A DNA stretch of 64,000 bases. Origin: Parapedobacter tibetensis. GTDB taxonomy: Bacteria; Bacteroidota; Bacteroidia; Sphingobacteriales; Sphingobacteriaceae. Positions 34,800 through 45,000 of this stretch are shown one piece after another. The stretch lies in contig NZ_JAMKQJ010000001.1 in assembly GCF_024643205.1 (NCBI RefSeq), forward strand, positions 558,001 to 622,000, written 5' to 3'. Each line of letters begins with the position of its first letter. Position 1 is the stretch's first letter. The translations under genes were made by a program, and so were the position numbers. The notes under the pieces are model-generated. The model was not told the origin of the DNA. It saw only the letters and a list, made by a program, of their open reading frames with translations, and searched no databases.

Positions 34800-36004
34800 T
34801 GCTGTACCTTTACTTCCAATACCATGCTGTCCGCATTGTTTTCCGGCACCTTGGTGATCCGTATCAAACCGTGTTTTCCGTCTGCCGTCTGGAATACAGT
34901 TACATTGCCGACCGCCAAGGCTGATAGTGCATTGGCGGTATTGGCCACCCCTTCAAAAATTGAAATCAGTGCATCGTCCTTTTCGATGGCTTCGAATGCA
35001 GCTTCAGTAACTGAAGATGTTACATTCGCCAGTTTTGTATTGTTACGCGTTGGCCATTCACCCAAAGCATCGTCTCCCGAATTGGCTGCCGTATAGATGA
35101 ATTGCGCAGCATTTTGGAAATCGGGCGCCGCTAGGTTGCCCCGTGTACTGGAACTGTAGAACAACAACAGGTCAATGTCGGCGCTGATTGCAGCCACACC
35201 TTGCCTGAAATGCACGCTTCCTGTCGCCAAATTCAGGAAATGCCCGTGTTCGGCACTCATTTGGGAGCCCAGTTCCGCAGTGTAGGTAATGATAGGCTGT
35301 GGTGCACGATCCCCGTCCACCGTAACGGTGTATGTAACCTCGGCCGTTTTCTCTTCTTCATCAGTTACCCGGACGGTAAACACCAATTCCATGCCTGCAT
35401 CGTCGTTGCCGGGTGAGAAGGAAAACCGGTAATCCGTAGCGAATGGGTCGGCAAACTCCGTTTGGGTCAGGCTGTCGATGGCCATTCCGTGCAATAGGGT
35501 TTCGATTTTACGGATCTCCATTTCTGAAACAACCTGTATTTCAAATTCCAGGTGCTCATCGATAAATATGGTTTCCGGCAGCTCGCTTGGCAATAGCATG
35601 GAAATGTTGATAGGCGCTTCCTCCACTGTTACATGATGGGTGGCCGTGGTGGTATATCCACGCTTGTCGTGTGCAACGATGACAAAGGTCAAATTCCTCC
35701 CGATATCAAACCGCGTTGGCGTAAACAAAAAACTGTAGGTGTCCGAACTCGCATTTTCGAAGCTGTTTTTTTCACTGCCGGCTACGGACTGGAAATCCAT
35801 TCGCACTTCAATTTTCTCAAGTCCAGCGGAGGCCTCTACCCCCACGTCAAATGCCAATTCGCGCCCAGCATAAGCTGTAGTCGGCAATCCCGGTGGAAGC
35901 ACGACGTTAAAGGTCGCAGGCTCTTCCATTTTCTCACAGGCGGTATGCAGGCTTGCAACAGCAAACGCAACCACATAAAATAAGAAAAAGCTGATTCTTT
36001 TCAT
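34796..36004 (-). CDS. Lipoprotein with Ig-like repeats, probable surface glycan-binding protein
   Basis: A 402-residue protein with a lipoprotein signal (Cys23 in 'LHTACEK'). Two similar Ig-like modules of about 100 residues follow, each with 'VVLPPGLPTTAYAGRELAFD'-type and 'MLLPSELPETIFIDEHLEFE'-type starts and ending in 'FVIVAHDKRGYTTTATHHVT' or 'FTVRVTDEEEKTAEVTYTVT'. The last 170 residues form a separate domain ending 'IRITKVPENNADSMVLEVKV'. Position at the end of a SusCD operon suggests a SusE/F-like surface glycan-binding role; that is inference, no family is recognised for the C-terminal domain. Confidence 0.65.
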   Translation of the reverse strand: MKRISFFLFYVVAFAVASLHTACEKMEEPATFNVVLPPGLPTTAYAGRELAFDVGVEASAGLEKIEVRMDFQSVAGSEKNSFENASSDTYSFLFTPTRFDIGRNLTFVIVAHDKRGYTTTATHHVTVEEAPINISMLLPSELPETIFIDEHLEFEIQVVSEMEIRKIETLLHGMAIDSLTQTEFADPFATDYRFSFSPGNDDAGMELVFTVRVTDEEEKTAEVTYTVTVDGDRAPQPIITYTAELGSQMSAEHGHFLNLATGSVHFRQGVAAISADIDLLLFYSSSTRGNLAAPDFQNAAQFIYTAANSGDDALGEWPTRNNTKLANVTSSVTEAAFEAIEKDDALISIFEGVANTANALSALAVGNVTVFQTADGKHGLIRITKVPENNADSMVLEVKVQQ

Positions 36005-36027
36005 CTCAATAAGTTTTTATCGGTCAA

Positions 36028-37428
36028 TTATTCAACAAGAAAGGGGATGACGGCGCTCGCAACCTTGTTATGGTCGTCCTTTACATAAACGTATAGCCGA
36101 TAGGTCCCTGCGGACGGAGCGGTGAATGTAACCGTATGCGCTCCGTTCGAATTGATCAGGCCGGGAATGCCGAGATGCGGCCCGCCATCCGGTGCCACCG
36201 CGCCTTCCGGCGAAATCAGCCATTCGTATTCCAGTGGGTCACCATCAGGGTCGCTGGCCAGTACAGTAGCATGATTGGTACTGTCGGCGATTACTTTGAT
36301 GTTCTCCTCGGCACGTTTCCCGTTCAAAAGCACTTTTTCCCTCGAAGTAATCATGGGGGCGCGATTAGCAGGATATTGGCCGGTCCAGCAAAATTGCATG
36401 GCGTCCGCCGCACCAAAAGCGCGACCCTCGCTGTTATGCAATCCGAACCACGTCGCTACTGCTCCGTGGGTTTGATACCCCCACATAAACACGAAAGAAC
36501 CGATGCAGCCGTTGTTTATATTGCTTAAAATGTGGTCTTGGAAACAGTTTCGGTAGATCTGTTCCTTCTCGGTACTCGTTTGTTCTACCAATGCCCCCCA
36601 CTCCAATATTCGCTCCGGTTCGGGGTTCATCTGCCAGGTGCCACGAGGTCCAAACTCGGTAATCATATAAGGCTTTTCCCAACCGGCCGATTGTATATTA
36701 CTGAGTACGTTTGGCAGGGATGGCGCATACATATTGATGGAAAGAATATCCAATTCCGGTGCACGTTCAATGATGGCCCGGATTTTATTAGGATCAGAAT
36801 TGCTCAGCGCCGCGGTCGTCGGATGATCTGGATCTTCTTCATGGATCATCGCACAGATGTCATTGACCGCGTCCCAAAGCTTGAGATTCGTATAAGATGC
36901 TTCGGCTTCATTGCCCACAAACCATACCAGCAGCGCGGGGTGATCCTTGTATTGACGGACAACTTCGGTAAATTCCTCCAACTGTTGTTGTACCAATTCC
37001 TCGTTGTCGTAGTCAAAACCATCGGCCTCACGACGTACGTATAGCCCAAAACCGACCGCTATGCCGTTCGCGTGGGCAGCATCAAGCACCCGCTGAGTAT
37101 GCTCGTTTACGCCGTACGTGCGTATCGTATTCCCCCCGTAATCGGCTAACATGCCATAATAATAGTCCGGACGATCGTCTACGTACGTTGACGCGCCGGG
37201 AGCAGCACCGCGTATATAAAACATTTCCCCTTCGCGGTAAAGCCGCCACCGGCCGTTTACGTTCACTACCTGCACCTTTTCGGGCCCCAATTCAGGTTTG
37301 TTCGGTGTTGGATCTTCGTTTATTGACGCGTTTTTACTACACCCGAATAGCATGCTGATACACGCCGCGATGGAAACAGCACGGCACGTGTTCGACACAA
37401 TCATATAGGATATCGTTTTGATGTTCAT
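36028..37428 (-). CDS. Clan-A (GH2/GH5-like) glycoside hydrolase, lipoprotein, paralogue 1
   Basis: Envelope glycosidase of 466 residues from ATG 37428. Signal peptide with 'SMLFGCSK' lipobox; TIM-barrel domain with 'NTIRTYGVNEHTQRVLDAAH', the acid/base Glu in 'LLVWFVGNEAEASYTNLKLW' and the nucleophile Glu in 'PYMITEFGPRGTWQMNPEP'; C-terminal PKD-like module ('ASDPDGDPLEYEWLISPEG'). There is no N-terminal GH2 jelly-roll, so family assignment is open. It is the close paralogue of the gene just upstream (37436-38812), 7 bases away. The frame extends to 37470, inside that gene, but MNIKTISYM is the proper signal-peptide start. Confidence 0.8.
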   Translation of the reverse strand: MNIKTISYMIVSNTCRAVSIAACISMLFGCSKNASINEDPTPNKPELGPEKVQVVNVNGRWRLYREGEMFYIRGAAPGASTYVDDRPDYYYGMLADYGGNTIRTYGVNEHTQRVLDAAHANGIAVGFGLYVRREADGFDYDNEELVQQQLEEFTEVVRQYKDHPALLVWFVGNEAEASYTNLKLWDAVNDICAMIHEEDPDHPTTAALSNSDPNKIRAIIERAPELDILSINMYAPSLPNVLSNIQSAGWEKPYMITEFGPRGTWQMNPEPERILEWGALVEQTSTEKEQIYRNCFQDHILSNINNGCIGSFVFMWGYQTHGAVATWFGLHNSEGRAFGAADAMQFCWTGQYPANRAPMITSREKVLLNGKRAEENIKVIADSTNHATVLASDPDGDPLEYEWLISPEGAVAPDGGPHLGIPGLINSNGAHTVTFTAPSAGTYRLYVYVKDDHNKVASAVIPFLVE

Positions 37429-37435
37429 TTTTCCA

Positions 37436-38812
37436 CTAATTTTCTTCCACTCGAAATGGTATAACCGCACTGGCCAATTTATTGTGATTGTCTTTTACAT
37501 ACGCGTAAAGCCTGTAATTCCCGGTAGCCCAAGCCCTAAACCACGCTTGGTTTCCGGATATCGTAAGGACCCATCCGGGCAAGCCGGGATGAGGGCCGCC
37601 ATCCGGACCGGGAACTCCTTCGGGGACAAGCACCCAATCGTACGTCAGGGGGTCTCCATCCGGGTCTGTTGCCACCACCTTGGCCCGGTATAGGTTTCCT
37701 TTTGTCAGGTATATAGCATCTTCAGCGTGCTGTCCTTCCAAGGTCATATCGTTTCGTGATGCGATTACCGGCGCACGGTTGGCAGGATACCAGTCCGACC
37801 AGACCCTTTTCATGATGTCAGCCGCGCCGAAAGACCTTCCTTCGGTGTTATGAAACCCAAACCAAGTACGTACGGCCCCGTGTGTCTGGTATCCCCAAGC
37901 AAAAGCGAACGAACCGAGGCAGCCATTGTCAAAGTTTGCTTTTATGTGCTGGTTGTAACTGCTTCGGTAAATTTCGGCCTTTTCGGTACTGGTTTGTTCT
38001 ACCAATGCCCCCCAAGGTAAAATCCGGTTCGGTTCCGGGTTCATTTGCCAGGTGCCGCGTGGGCCGAATTCGGTAATCATGTAGGGTTTTGTCCAGCCAG
38101 CGTTCTGCAGATTGCCCAGCACCGCGGGTAAATTGGGCGCATAGGAATTGATGGAGATAAAATCCAGGTCAGGCGCCCTGCTGATGATTTCCGTTATTTT
38201 TGCAGGTGCAGAATTGACAAGCATTGTCGTCGTCGGATGGTTGCCGTCTTCTTCATGGATCATTTCCGAGATGCCGTTTATGGCATTCCATAGCTTTAGG
38301 TTTGCATACGACGCATCCGCCTCGTTGCCTATGCCCCATGTCAGCAAGGCTGGGTGGTCTTTATACGTAAGCACTTGTTGCCTCAGGTTTTCCAATTGTT
38401 GTTGCACCGCTGTCGCGTTGTCATAATCAAAACCGTCGGTCTCCCTGCCTACCCAAAGGCCCAGGCACACGCTGATACCGTTGGCGTACGCGGCATCCAA
38501 TACATCTTGCGTGTATTCATTGACACTGTACGTCCTCACCGTGTTTCCACTGAAAGATTCCAACTCCGATAAATAGTAACTCGCGTTGGGATAGGTGGAT
38601 TTGCTGGCCGCGACCCCTTTTACGATATAGTTTTGTCCGTTGCGTTTTAACCTCCATACACTGTTCTCTTTCACAACGGTCACGATAGCCGGCCCTTCCT
38701 CTGTGGTTGCTGTCTCGGTTAGCTTATCGGTAAGTTTCAACGCTGGGTCGATGGCGCTTCGTTCACAGGAAATCGTCAAAATTGACAGTGCAAAAATGAA
38801 TAATCTCTTCAT
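37436..38812 (-). CDS. Clan-A (GH2/GH5-like) glycoside hydrolase, lipoprotein, paralogue 2
   Basis: A 458-residue lipoprotein glycosidase ('ALSILTISCERS', Cys16) with the same order as its downstream neighbour: 'NTVRTYSVNEYTQDVLDAAY', acid/base in 'LLTWGIGNEADASYANLKLW', nucleophile in 'PYMITEFGPRGTWQMNPEP', the block 'WGALVEQTSTEKAEIYRSSY' and C-terminal 'ATDPDGDPLTYDWVLVPEGV'. The two copies are colinear with many identical stretches, the mark of tandem duplication followed by divergence. Both catalytic glutamates are kept in both, so both are likely active, perhaps on different linkages of the same glycan. Confidence 0.82.
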   Translation of the reverse strand: MKRLFIFALSILTISCERSAIDPALKLTDKLTETATTEEGPAIVTVVKENSVWRLKRNGQNYIVKGVAASKSTYPNASYYLSELESFSGNTVRTYSVNEYTQDVLDAAYANGISVCLGLWVGRETDGFDYDNATAVQQQLENLRQQVLTYKDHPALLTWGIGNEADASYANLKLWNAINGISEMIHEEDGNHPTTTMLVNSAPAKITEIISRAPDLDFISINSYAPNLPAVLGNLQNAGWTKPYMITEFGPRGTWQMNPEPNRILPWGALVEQTSTEKAEIYRSSYNQHIKANFDNGCLGSFAFAWGYQTHGAVRTWFGFHNTEGRSFGAADIMKRVWSDWYPANRAPVIASRNDMTLEGQHAEDAIYLTKGNLYRAKVVATDPDGDPLTYDWVLVPEGVPGPDGGPHPGLPGWVLTISGNQAWFRAWATGNYRLYAYVKDNHNKLASAVIPFRVEEN

Positions 38813-38847
38813 AATATGATTAGTTTTGTAATTGGTTATAAGGGTAT

Positions 38848-40512
38848 TTACTTCACGTCAGGCACTGTTATGATTTGTCCATCCTGGAGCAATTTGGCCC
38901 TTAACTTTCCATAATCGAGCTCTTGTACGGTACATTGCTCATCCAATGATAGTGCAGCGGCCGTTCCGGCAGATTGACCAAGCACCATGTATACCGGTTC
39001 CATACGGATGGAGCTAAATGCGATATGCGAAGCCGACAAACATATCGGCACCAACAAATTCTCGCACTCCTCTGCCTTCGGGGTGATGGATTGATAGCTA
39101 ATTTGGTAAGGGCCGGTACGCAAACCACGCCCATACACTGAGCCTTCATTCCTAAGTTTACCTTCAGCATCGACAACACGCGATACGATATGGCAGTCGA
39201 GCATGTACGTACCCACCGCTACTGGATCAGAGGCCGCTACCCGATTCGCAAGTAAGCAGTTGTGCTCCGTCATGATATACTCGCCGATCATCCTTCTCGA
39301 CTCACGCACATAGAGTTGATAAGGGAAATGATCATTGTCTGCAAATTCATCCTTTGGCAATCCCCACGCTGCCATTTCCGTCCGGATATGCTCAGGAACC
39401 CGTTCGTCATTTCCCAAAAACCACAGCATACCCAATGCATAGTCCCTGTGTCGTTGTGCAATTTCCTCCCGCGTAGCATAATCGCCTTCCGGATAGTCAA
39501 AACTAGCTCCGAAAAAATCCAAATGATTCGTATCGGTTTTTTTATTGGGCATCGGAGTAAGCGTGATGATCTGTTGCAGTTGTTTATCTGGATTAAGCTC
39601 CAAAAACCGCGCAAGAACTTCGTGCCACAATGGGTTGTAGCCTGCTGGCTTTTCAATCGGCACTCGATTTTCGGGGTCATTGGTCAACGTCATCCGGTAG
39701 CAGAATGCTTGCGTCCGTTTGTCAGCTTCACCTTCGCTTCCCCACAACTGTGCATCGACGAATGGTAACAAACCTGAACTAGAATCTCCCTTGATGATGT
39801 ATGGATCTACCGATTGTTCGCCATTACCGATGACCTCGTTGAGTACAATCCCATTGTGGAATTCCCCGTACGTGCTATTGGCTTCCCTTCCGATGACATA
39901 CGATATATTTGCCAGCTTCATCAAGTCTCCTTCGTAGCTGGCATCGATAAACCGCTTGGCAGCATACGAACTACCTTGCTCCGTCCGAATGCGAGCAATC
40001 TGTTGTCCCTCTTTTTCCACCCCTTTTTCCAAATCCAGTCGCTCATTATACACCACAGTGACACCAGCTTTCTCAAGCATCTCCTTCATGATTTCTTCAG
40101 CCACATGGGATTCATAAACCCACTGCATGCTGAGTGAGTCATTCTTGCCTGTAAAAGTCCTTTTGAGACTTGACACGAAAAACGACTCTCGGTCTTGGTT
40201 TCTCCATGCCTCTGGCCGTTCGTAATACGCATATATATGCTGATAAAATTCACGGGCAATTCCTCCGATCAATGTATTCCTGTTTATATCTGTGGCTGTC
40301 AATCCCGAAGTAGCAACACCACCCACATGGTCTGTATCCGATATTAGGAGTACCGACTTGTCCATCCGTGCCGCTTGGATCGCCGCCATAACACCCGATG
40401 CAGTTGCCCCGTACACACAGATATCATATGATGTTTTCCCAACTTCACACCCAGTTAGCCAAGAAAAGCAGGTGATCAACAGTACTAAAAAGTAATTGGC
40501 ATATTTCTTCAT
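38848..40512 (-). CDS. FAD-dependent oxidoreductase lipoprotein
   Basis: Lipoprotein flavoenzyme of 554 residues ('CFSWLTGCEVG', lipobox). The FAD site is 'YDICVYGATASGVMAAIQAA', then 'SVLLISDTDHVGGVATSGLT', and near the C-terminus 'NLLVPICLSASHIAFSSIRM' and 'MVLGQSAGTAAALSLDEQ'. This FAD_oxidored type is widespread in Bacteroidota PULs; the reaction is unknown but presumably acts on an oxidised or uronic-acid-type sugar. It lies between susD and the two glycosidases in the same direction, as part of the operon. Confidence 0.85.
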   Translation of the reverse strand: MKKYANYFLVLLITCFSWLTGCEVGKTSYDICVYGATASGVMAAIQAARMDKSVLLISDTDHVGGVATSGLTATDINRNTLIGGIAREFYQHIYAYYERPEAWRNQDRESFFVSSLKRTFTGKNDSLSMQWVYESHVAEEIMKEMLEKAGVTVVYNERLDLEKGVEKEGQQIARIRTEQGSSYAAKRFIDASYEGDLMKLANISYVIGREANSTYGEFHNGIVLNEVIGNGEQSVDPYIIKGDSSSGLLPFVDAQLWGSEGEADKRTQAFCYRMTLTNDPENRVPIEKPAGYNPLWHEVLARFLELNPDKQLQQIITLTPMPNKKTDTNHLDFFGASFDYPEGDYATREEIAQRHRDYALGMLWFLGNDERVPEHIRTEMAAWGLPKDEFADNDHFPYQLYVRESRRMIGEYIMTEHNCLLANRVAASDPVAVGTYMLDCHIVSRVVDAEGKLRNEGSVYGRGLRTGPYQISYQSITPKAEECENLLVPICLSASHIAFSSIRMEPVYMVLGQSAGTAAALSLDEQCTVQELDYGKLRAKLLQDGQIITVPDVK

Positions 40513-40564
40513 GTCTCTTCTTTATTTATGTAGCCATTTATTGTTTTATAGTTGTTCGTTTTCC

Positions 40565-42031
40565 CTAGTACCCTGTATTTTGCGTGAGCAACGGGTTAAT
40601 GATTAATTCATCCTGTGGTATGGGAAGCAACACATGGTGATCTTCCACCAAGACGGTGGGGTCTTGTACATTCATCATCTCCTTCAGTTTGCCCATGCGC
40701 AGCAGGTCGTAGCGACGCTGCCCTTCAAACGCAAACTCAAGCCTGCGTTCCAGCAGTATACTGTCACGAAACTGTGTTTGCGTCAAACCGGTCGTGAGGT
40801 CGTGAGGTGACGGCACGGTCGGCGGCACACCAAAAGCCCGTCTCCGTACTTGGTTAAAGGCATCATATGCAGCTGCATTGCCAGGACTCATTTCATGCAG
40901 TGCTTCAGCGTACATGAGCAGGATATCTGCATATCGGGCAATGAAATAATTATTGCCTCCGTCGTTTACATCAAACGCATCCGGATCCTGGTATTTATTC
41001 ACATAAAAGGGATCGCGGATTGACGCCGGTGCCGTCGGCACATACAGTACATTGACGTCCCGACGTTGGTCGCCCGGTGAATACGCTTCGTAGTGGCTGC
41101 GGGTAACGGGGTTATCTCCGTAGCCGCCGAACCCTCCCGGCGGCACCGGCATGACCAGTGCGGATGGTTTGAAAAATCCGGCATAGGAAGACCCATTGGA
41201 GTTACCGGCCGTGCCCATACTCATATATTGAATTTCAAATATGGATTCGGTTTTGTTCTTGTTGGAAATTTCAAAGACTTCACCATAGGTCGGCCAAAGC
41301 GAATACAGTCCACTTTCCATGAGCCCACGGGCTTCATCTGCCGCCTCTTGAAATTGTTTATTGTATAAATATGCCTTCACAAGCATCGCTCGTGCAGCCC
41401 CCTTTGTTGCCCGTCCGATATCACGGGATTCATAGATTTCCGGAAGGTTGTCTTTAGCAAACTGGAAATCCGTGATAACCTGTTCGAAGGCCGCGTCCGC
41501 AGACGATCTGGCAATTTCTAATCCATCCAACGTCTCGGTGGCTGTTAAGACTAAGGGGACACCCCCGTATAACCGGACAAGGTTGAAGTACATCAGCCCC
41601 CGGATAAAATGGGCTTCTCCAAGAAACTGCTTTTTCTTTTCTTCATTGATGTCCATCCCGGGTACGTATTTTAAGGCGATATTGGTTCGGTTGATATTCC
41701 GGTAGTGCACCTCCCAGTATCGGTAAATAACTTCCGAAGCGGCGGTGAACGTAAATTTGTCCATGGACAGTTTATCCGCGTTTCCGGTATTGCGGCCAAA
41801 GCCCCACTCAGCATCATCTGTGCCTTGCGATTGGACAGTCTCATTAAACTGGTTGTAGATATCGTGGGATCCCAACGAAGAATACATAGCATTTACTGCC
41901 GCCTCCGCATCGCGTTCATTCCTAAAAAGATTTTCGGTCGTATTGATCCCGTCCGGGATTTGTTCCAGCTTAGCACAGGATACGGCTAAGACCATTGCTG
42001 GTATAACAATTATTAAGCTTTTCAAGTTCAT
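40565..42031 (-). CDS. SusD/RagB-family outer-membrane glycan-binding lipoprotein
   Basis: Surface lipoprotein of 488 residues ('VLAVSCAKLEQIPDG', lipobox Cys) that captures glycans and hands them to the SusC pore. SusD-like features: 'NERDAEAAVNAMYSSLGSHD', 'RYWEVHYRNINRTNIALKYV', 'GEAHFIRGLMYFNLVRLYGG VPLV' (split by me), and C-terminal 'RYADILLMYAEALHE' and 'ERRLEFAFEGQRRYDLLRMG'. The GTG at 42040 is an alternative upstream start; ATG 42031 begins a clean signal peptide. Follows susC by 20 bases. Confidence 0.95.
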   Translation of the reverse strand: MNLKSLIIVIPAMVLAVSCAKLEQIPDGINTTENLFRNERDAEAAVNAMYSSLGSHDIYNQFNETVQSQGTDDAEWGFGRNTGNADKLSMDKFTFTAASEVIYRYWEVHYRNINRTNIALKYVPGMDINEEKKKQFLGEAHFIRGLMYFNLVRLYGGVPLVLTATETLDGLEIARSSADAAFEQVITDFQFAKDNLPEIYESRDIGRATKGAARAMLVKAYLYNKQFQEAADEARGLMESGLYSLWPTYGEVFEISNKNKTESIFEIQYMSMGTAGNSNGSSYAGFFKPSALVMPVPPGGFGGYGDNPVTRSHYEAYSPGDQRRDVNVLYVPTAPASIRDPFYVNKYQDPDAFDVNDGGNNYFIARYADILLMYAEALHEMSPGNAAAYDAFNQVRRRAFGVPPTVPSPHDLTTGLTQTQFRDSILLERRLEFAFEGQRRYDLLRMGKLKEMMNVQDPTVLVEDHHVLLPIPQDELIINPLLTQNTGY

Positions 42032-42051
42032 CGCTATCACATACTAATGGG

Positions 42052-45000
42052 TTAAAAACTAGCATTTAGGCCGAAGGTAATGGTCCGTACGGTCGGATAA
42101 GCTCCGGAATCATACCCTTGTCTCACGTTATTGCTGGCATAGCGGTTTGTTTCCGGATCCATACCTGTATAATTGGTAAACGTAAGCAGGTTCTGCGTGT
42201 TGACATATACCCTCAGTATCCTAATTGTCTTTCCAAATCCAGTGTGGTGTAGTGGGATTGCATATGCCAATTGCACGTTTTTCAACCGAAGATAGGATCC
42301 ATCTTCAACATACCGATCGTGGGCATCATCTGTTGCCCTAGTAGAGGAGGCCCTGGGTATAATCGTATTCCGGTTATCGGGAGTCCAGCGGTCTAGTACC
42401 GTGCTGCGCTGGTTAACGATCCCCCTCAGGTTCTCCAGCGATACCAAGTTCTGGTTATACAGTTGGTTGCCGTACACAAATTGAAGGAAAAAGGAAAAGT
42501 CTATTCCCTTATACGAAAAACTGTTGTTAAACCCTCCATAAAAACTAGGTTGCGCATTGCCCATAACCTGCCGATCCAACGCATTCATGACACCGTTTCC
42601 GTCCACATCCACAAACCGGATATCGCCGGGCCTCGCCGAAGGCTGTGCACCATCAGCGACCTCTTCAATGGTTTGGAAAACCCCTCGGGTTCTGTAGCCG
42701 AGAAAGTTGCCTAGTGGTTCGTCAACCCTTAGCACCGTAGTAGAAACCCCTGCAGGAATAATCTCCTCTTCCAATCCTAAGTCAAGCACTTTGTTGCGGT
42801 TGAACGAAATATTAAAACCCGTATTCCAAGAAAATGCCTTGTTGATCGGCACGGCATTTAGGGAAAACTCAAGACCTTTGTTTTCCAGCGACCCGATATT
42901 TTTCACTCCGCTGGTGAATCCCGATGTTGCCGGTACGGTCACATCCAATAACAAATCGTATGTTTTTTTATAATAGACATCGGCAGCGAGGGTTAGCCGG
43001 TTGTCAAAAAAACCCATCTCCAATCCCACATCGGTTTGTGCCGTGGATTCCCAGCGTAAATTTTGATTCGAGATTTGATCGGGCGTGATGCCCTGCGCGA
43101 TCTGATCATTAAATACATAGTTGGCCCCACCCCAAAGGTCGAGTGCCGGATAGTTTCCGATGCCATCTTGATTACCGGTAATACCATGACTGACGCGCAG
43201 TTTAAGATCGCTGAACACATCCAGGTTGCGGATAAATTGCTCCTCAATGGCCCGCCAGGCAAACGCTGCGGAGGGGAAGAAGCCCCATCGGTTGTTCTTA
43301 CCAAAGCGGGACGAACCGTCGTATCGTCCTGTAAGTGTCAGCAAATACCGGCTATCGAATCCATAGTTGACCCGGGCGATCCAGCTGAGGATTGTCCAGC
43401 CTGCGGTACCTGAGCTGGGTAGCGTGGCCTGATCCGGATTACCAAGCCCGAGGTTGTTGCTTCCAGTGTTGTCATTGAGAAAGCCCGTTGCTGAAGCCCC
43501 CAACTGCTCATAGCGAGACGATTGTTGCGTATATCCGGCCAACGCTTCTAGGCGATGTGCTCCGGCTGTATAGGTATAATTCAGGGTATTCTCGTTTAAC
43601 CAGATGATGTTTTGGTTAGTAGAAACCGATGCATTTCCGCCAACCAATGCACCATCATATACCGTTTGTGGCAGATATGAATCCTGCTTCATAAACGACG
43701 CATCCAAACCCCACATCGTCCGGAACGTAAGCCCTTCGGCAAGATCGATACTTCCATAAATGTTACCCAGTGCTCGCATTACCTTGTTCAGGTTCTTGTA
43801 GTCATTAAGCAACGCCACGGGATTGTTGAAGGGCAGGCCCTGATTATTAAATTGCGTATAGGTTCCGTCCGGTTGCCGTATCGGCAGGTTGGGAGCCGTG
43901 GTAAGCATGGAGAATAACGAGCCGCTGCTCACGCGGGTTGTATTCACCCTGCTGAACGTAAGGCTATTGCCCAGGGTAATCCGCTTATTCACCTTGCGAT
44001 CAAAATTGAAGCGAAGCGAGTAGCGCTCCATGTCGGACGATTTAATGATTCCCTGTTGGTCAAAATAGCTTAATGTCAGCAGAAACCGGTTGGTGTCATT
44101 CCCTCCGGACGCCGACAGCTGGTAGTTCTGAAGGGGTGCGCTGGAGCGAAATAGCACTCCCTGCCAATCGGTGGTTACGGGATTTAATGCTGGATCAAAC
44201 AGCAGTGCCCCCCCCTCGGCAACGCTGGCTTCGTTTGCCAGTGTTTCAAATTGTTTGGCATCCAGCAGGTCATAACGGCGAAGCTCCTTTTGGAATCCGG
44301 AGTTAATGTCCAAATCAATGCGCACATCACCGGCACGCCCCCGTTTCGTGGTGATAAGCACGACACCGTTCCCTCCGCGCGAGCCGTAGATTGCGGTAGC
44401 CGAGGCATCTTTCAATACCTCCATAGACTCGATATCTGCTGGGCTTATCGTATTCAGCGGATTTAATGACGTTGCATCGTTAGGGCTCACATACACGGGC
44501 ACCCCGTCGATAACATATAGCGGCTCGTTACTGCCAGTGATCGAATTTCCGCCTCTTATCCGGATGGTGCTTCCTGCCCCGGGTTGTCCCGAATTCTGGA
44601 TCAGAAACACCCCGGAAACCCTACCCTGCAAGGCTTGATCCATCGATCTAAGCGGAACACCTTCCAAATCACTCACCTTAACGGAAGATATGGCCCCCGT
44701 GATGTCCGACCGTTTCTGCGTACCGTATCCCACCACCACCACTTCATCCAAGTCGCTCATCGCTGCATTCATCGAGATATCGATTGTCAATAGGTTTTCA
44801 ATTGTCCGTTCAACGGCCTCGAAACCCACAGTGGTAAACACCAGCGTATTCCCATTCGCTGGAATGGTTACTTGATATCTGCCAGCTTCATTGGTAATGA
44901 CAGCTACCGAGGTACCCTTGACGGCTACCGTTACACCGGTCAACGGCTGACCAGATTCATCGGTTACCTTACCAGTCACGGTTCGTTGCTGCACAAATTC

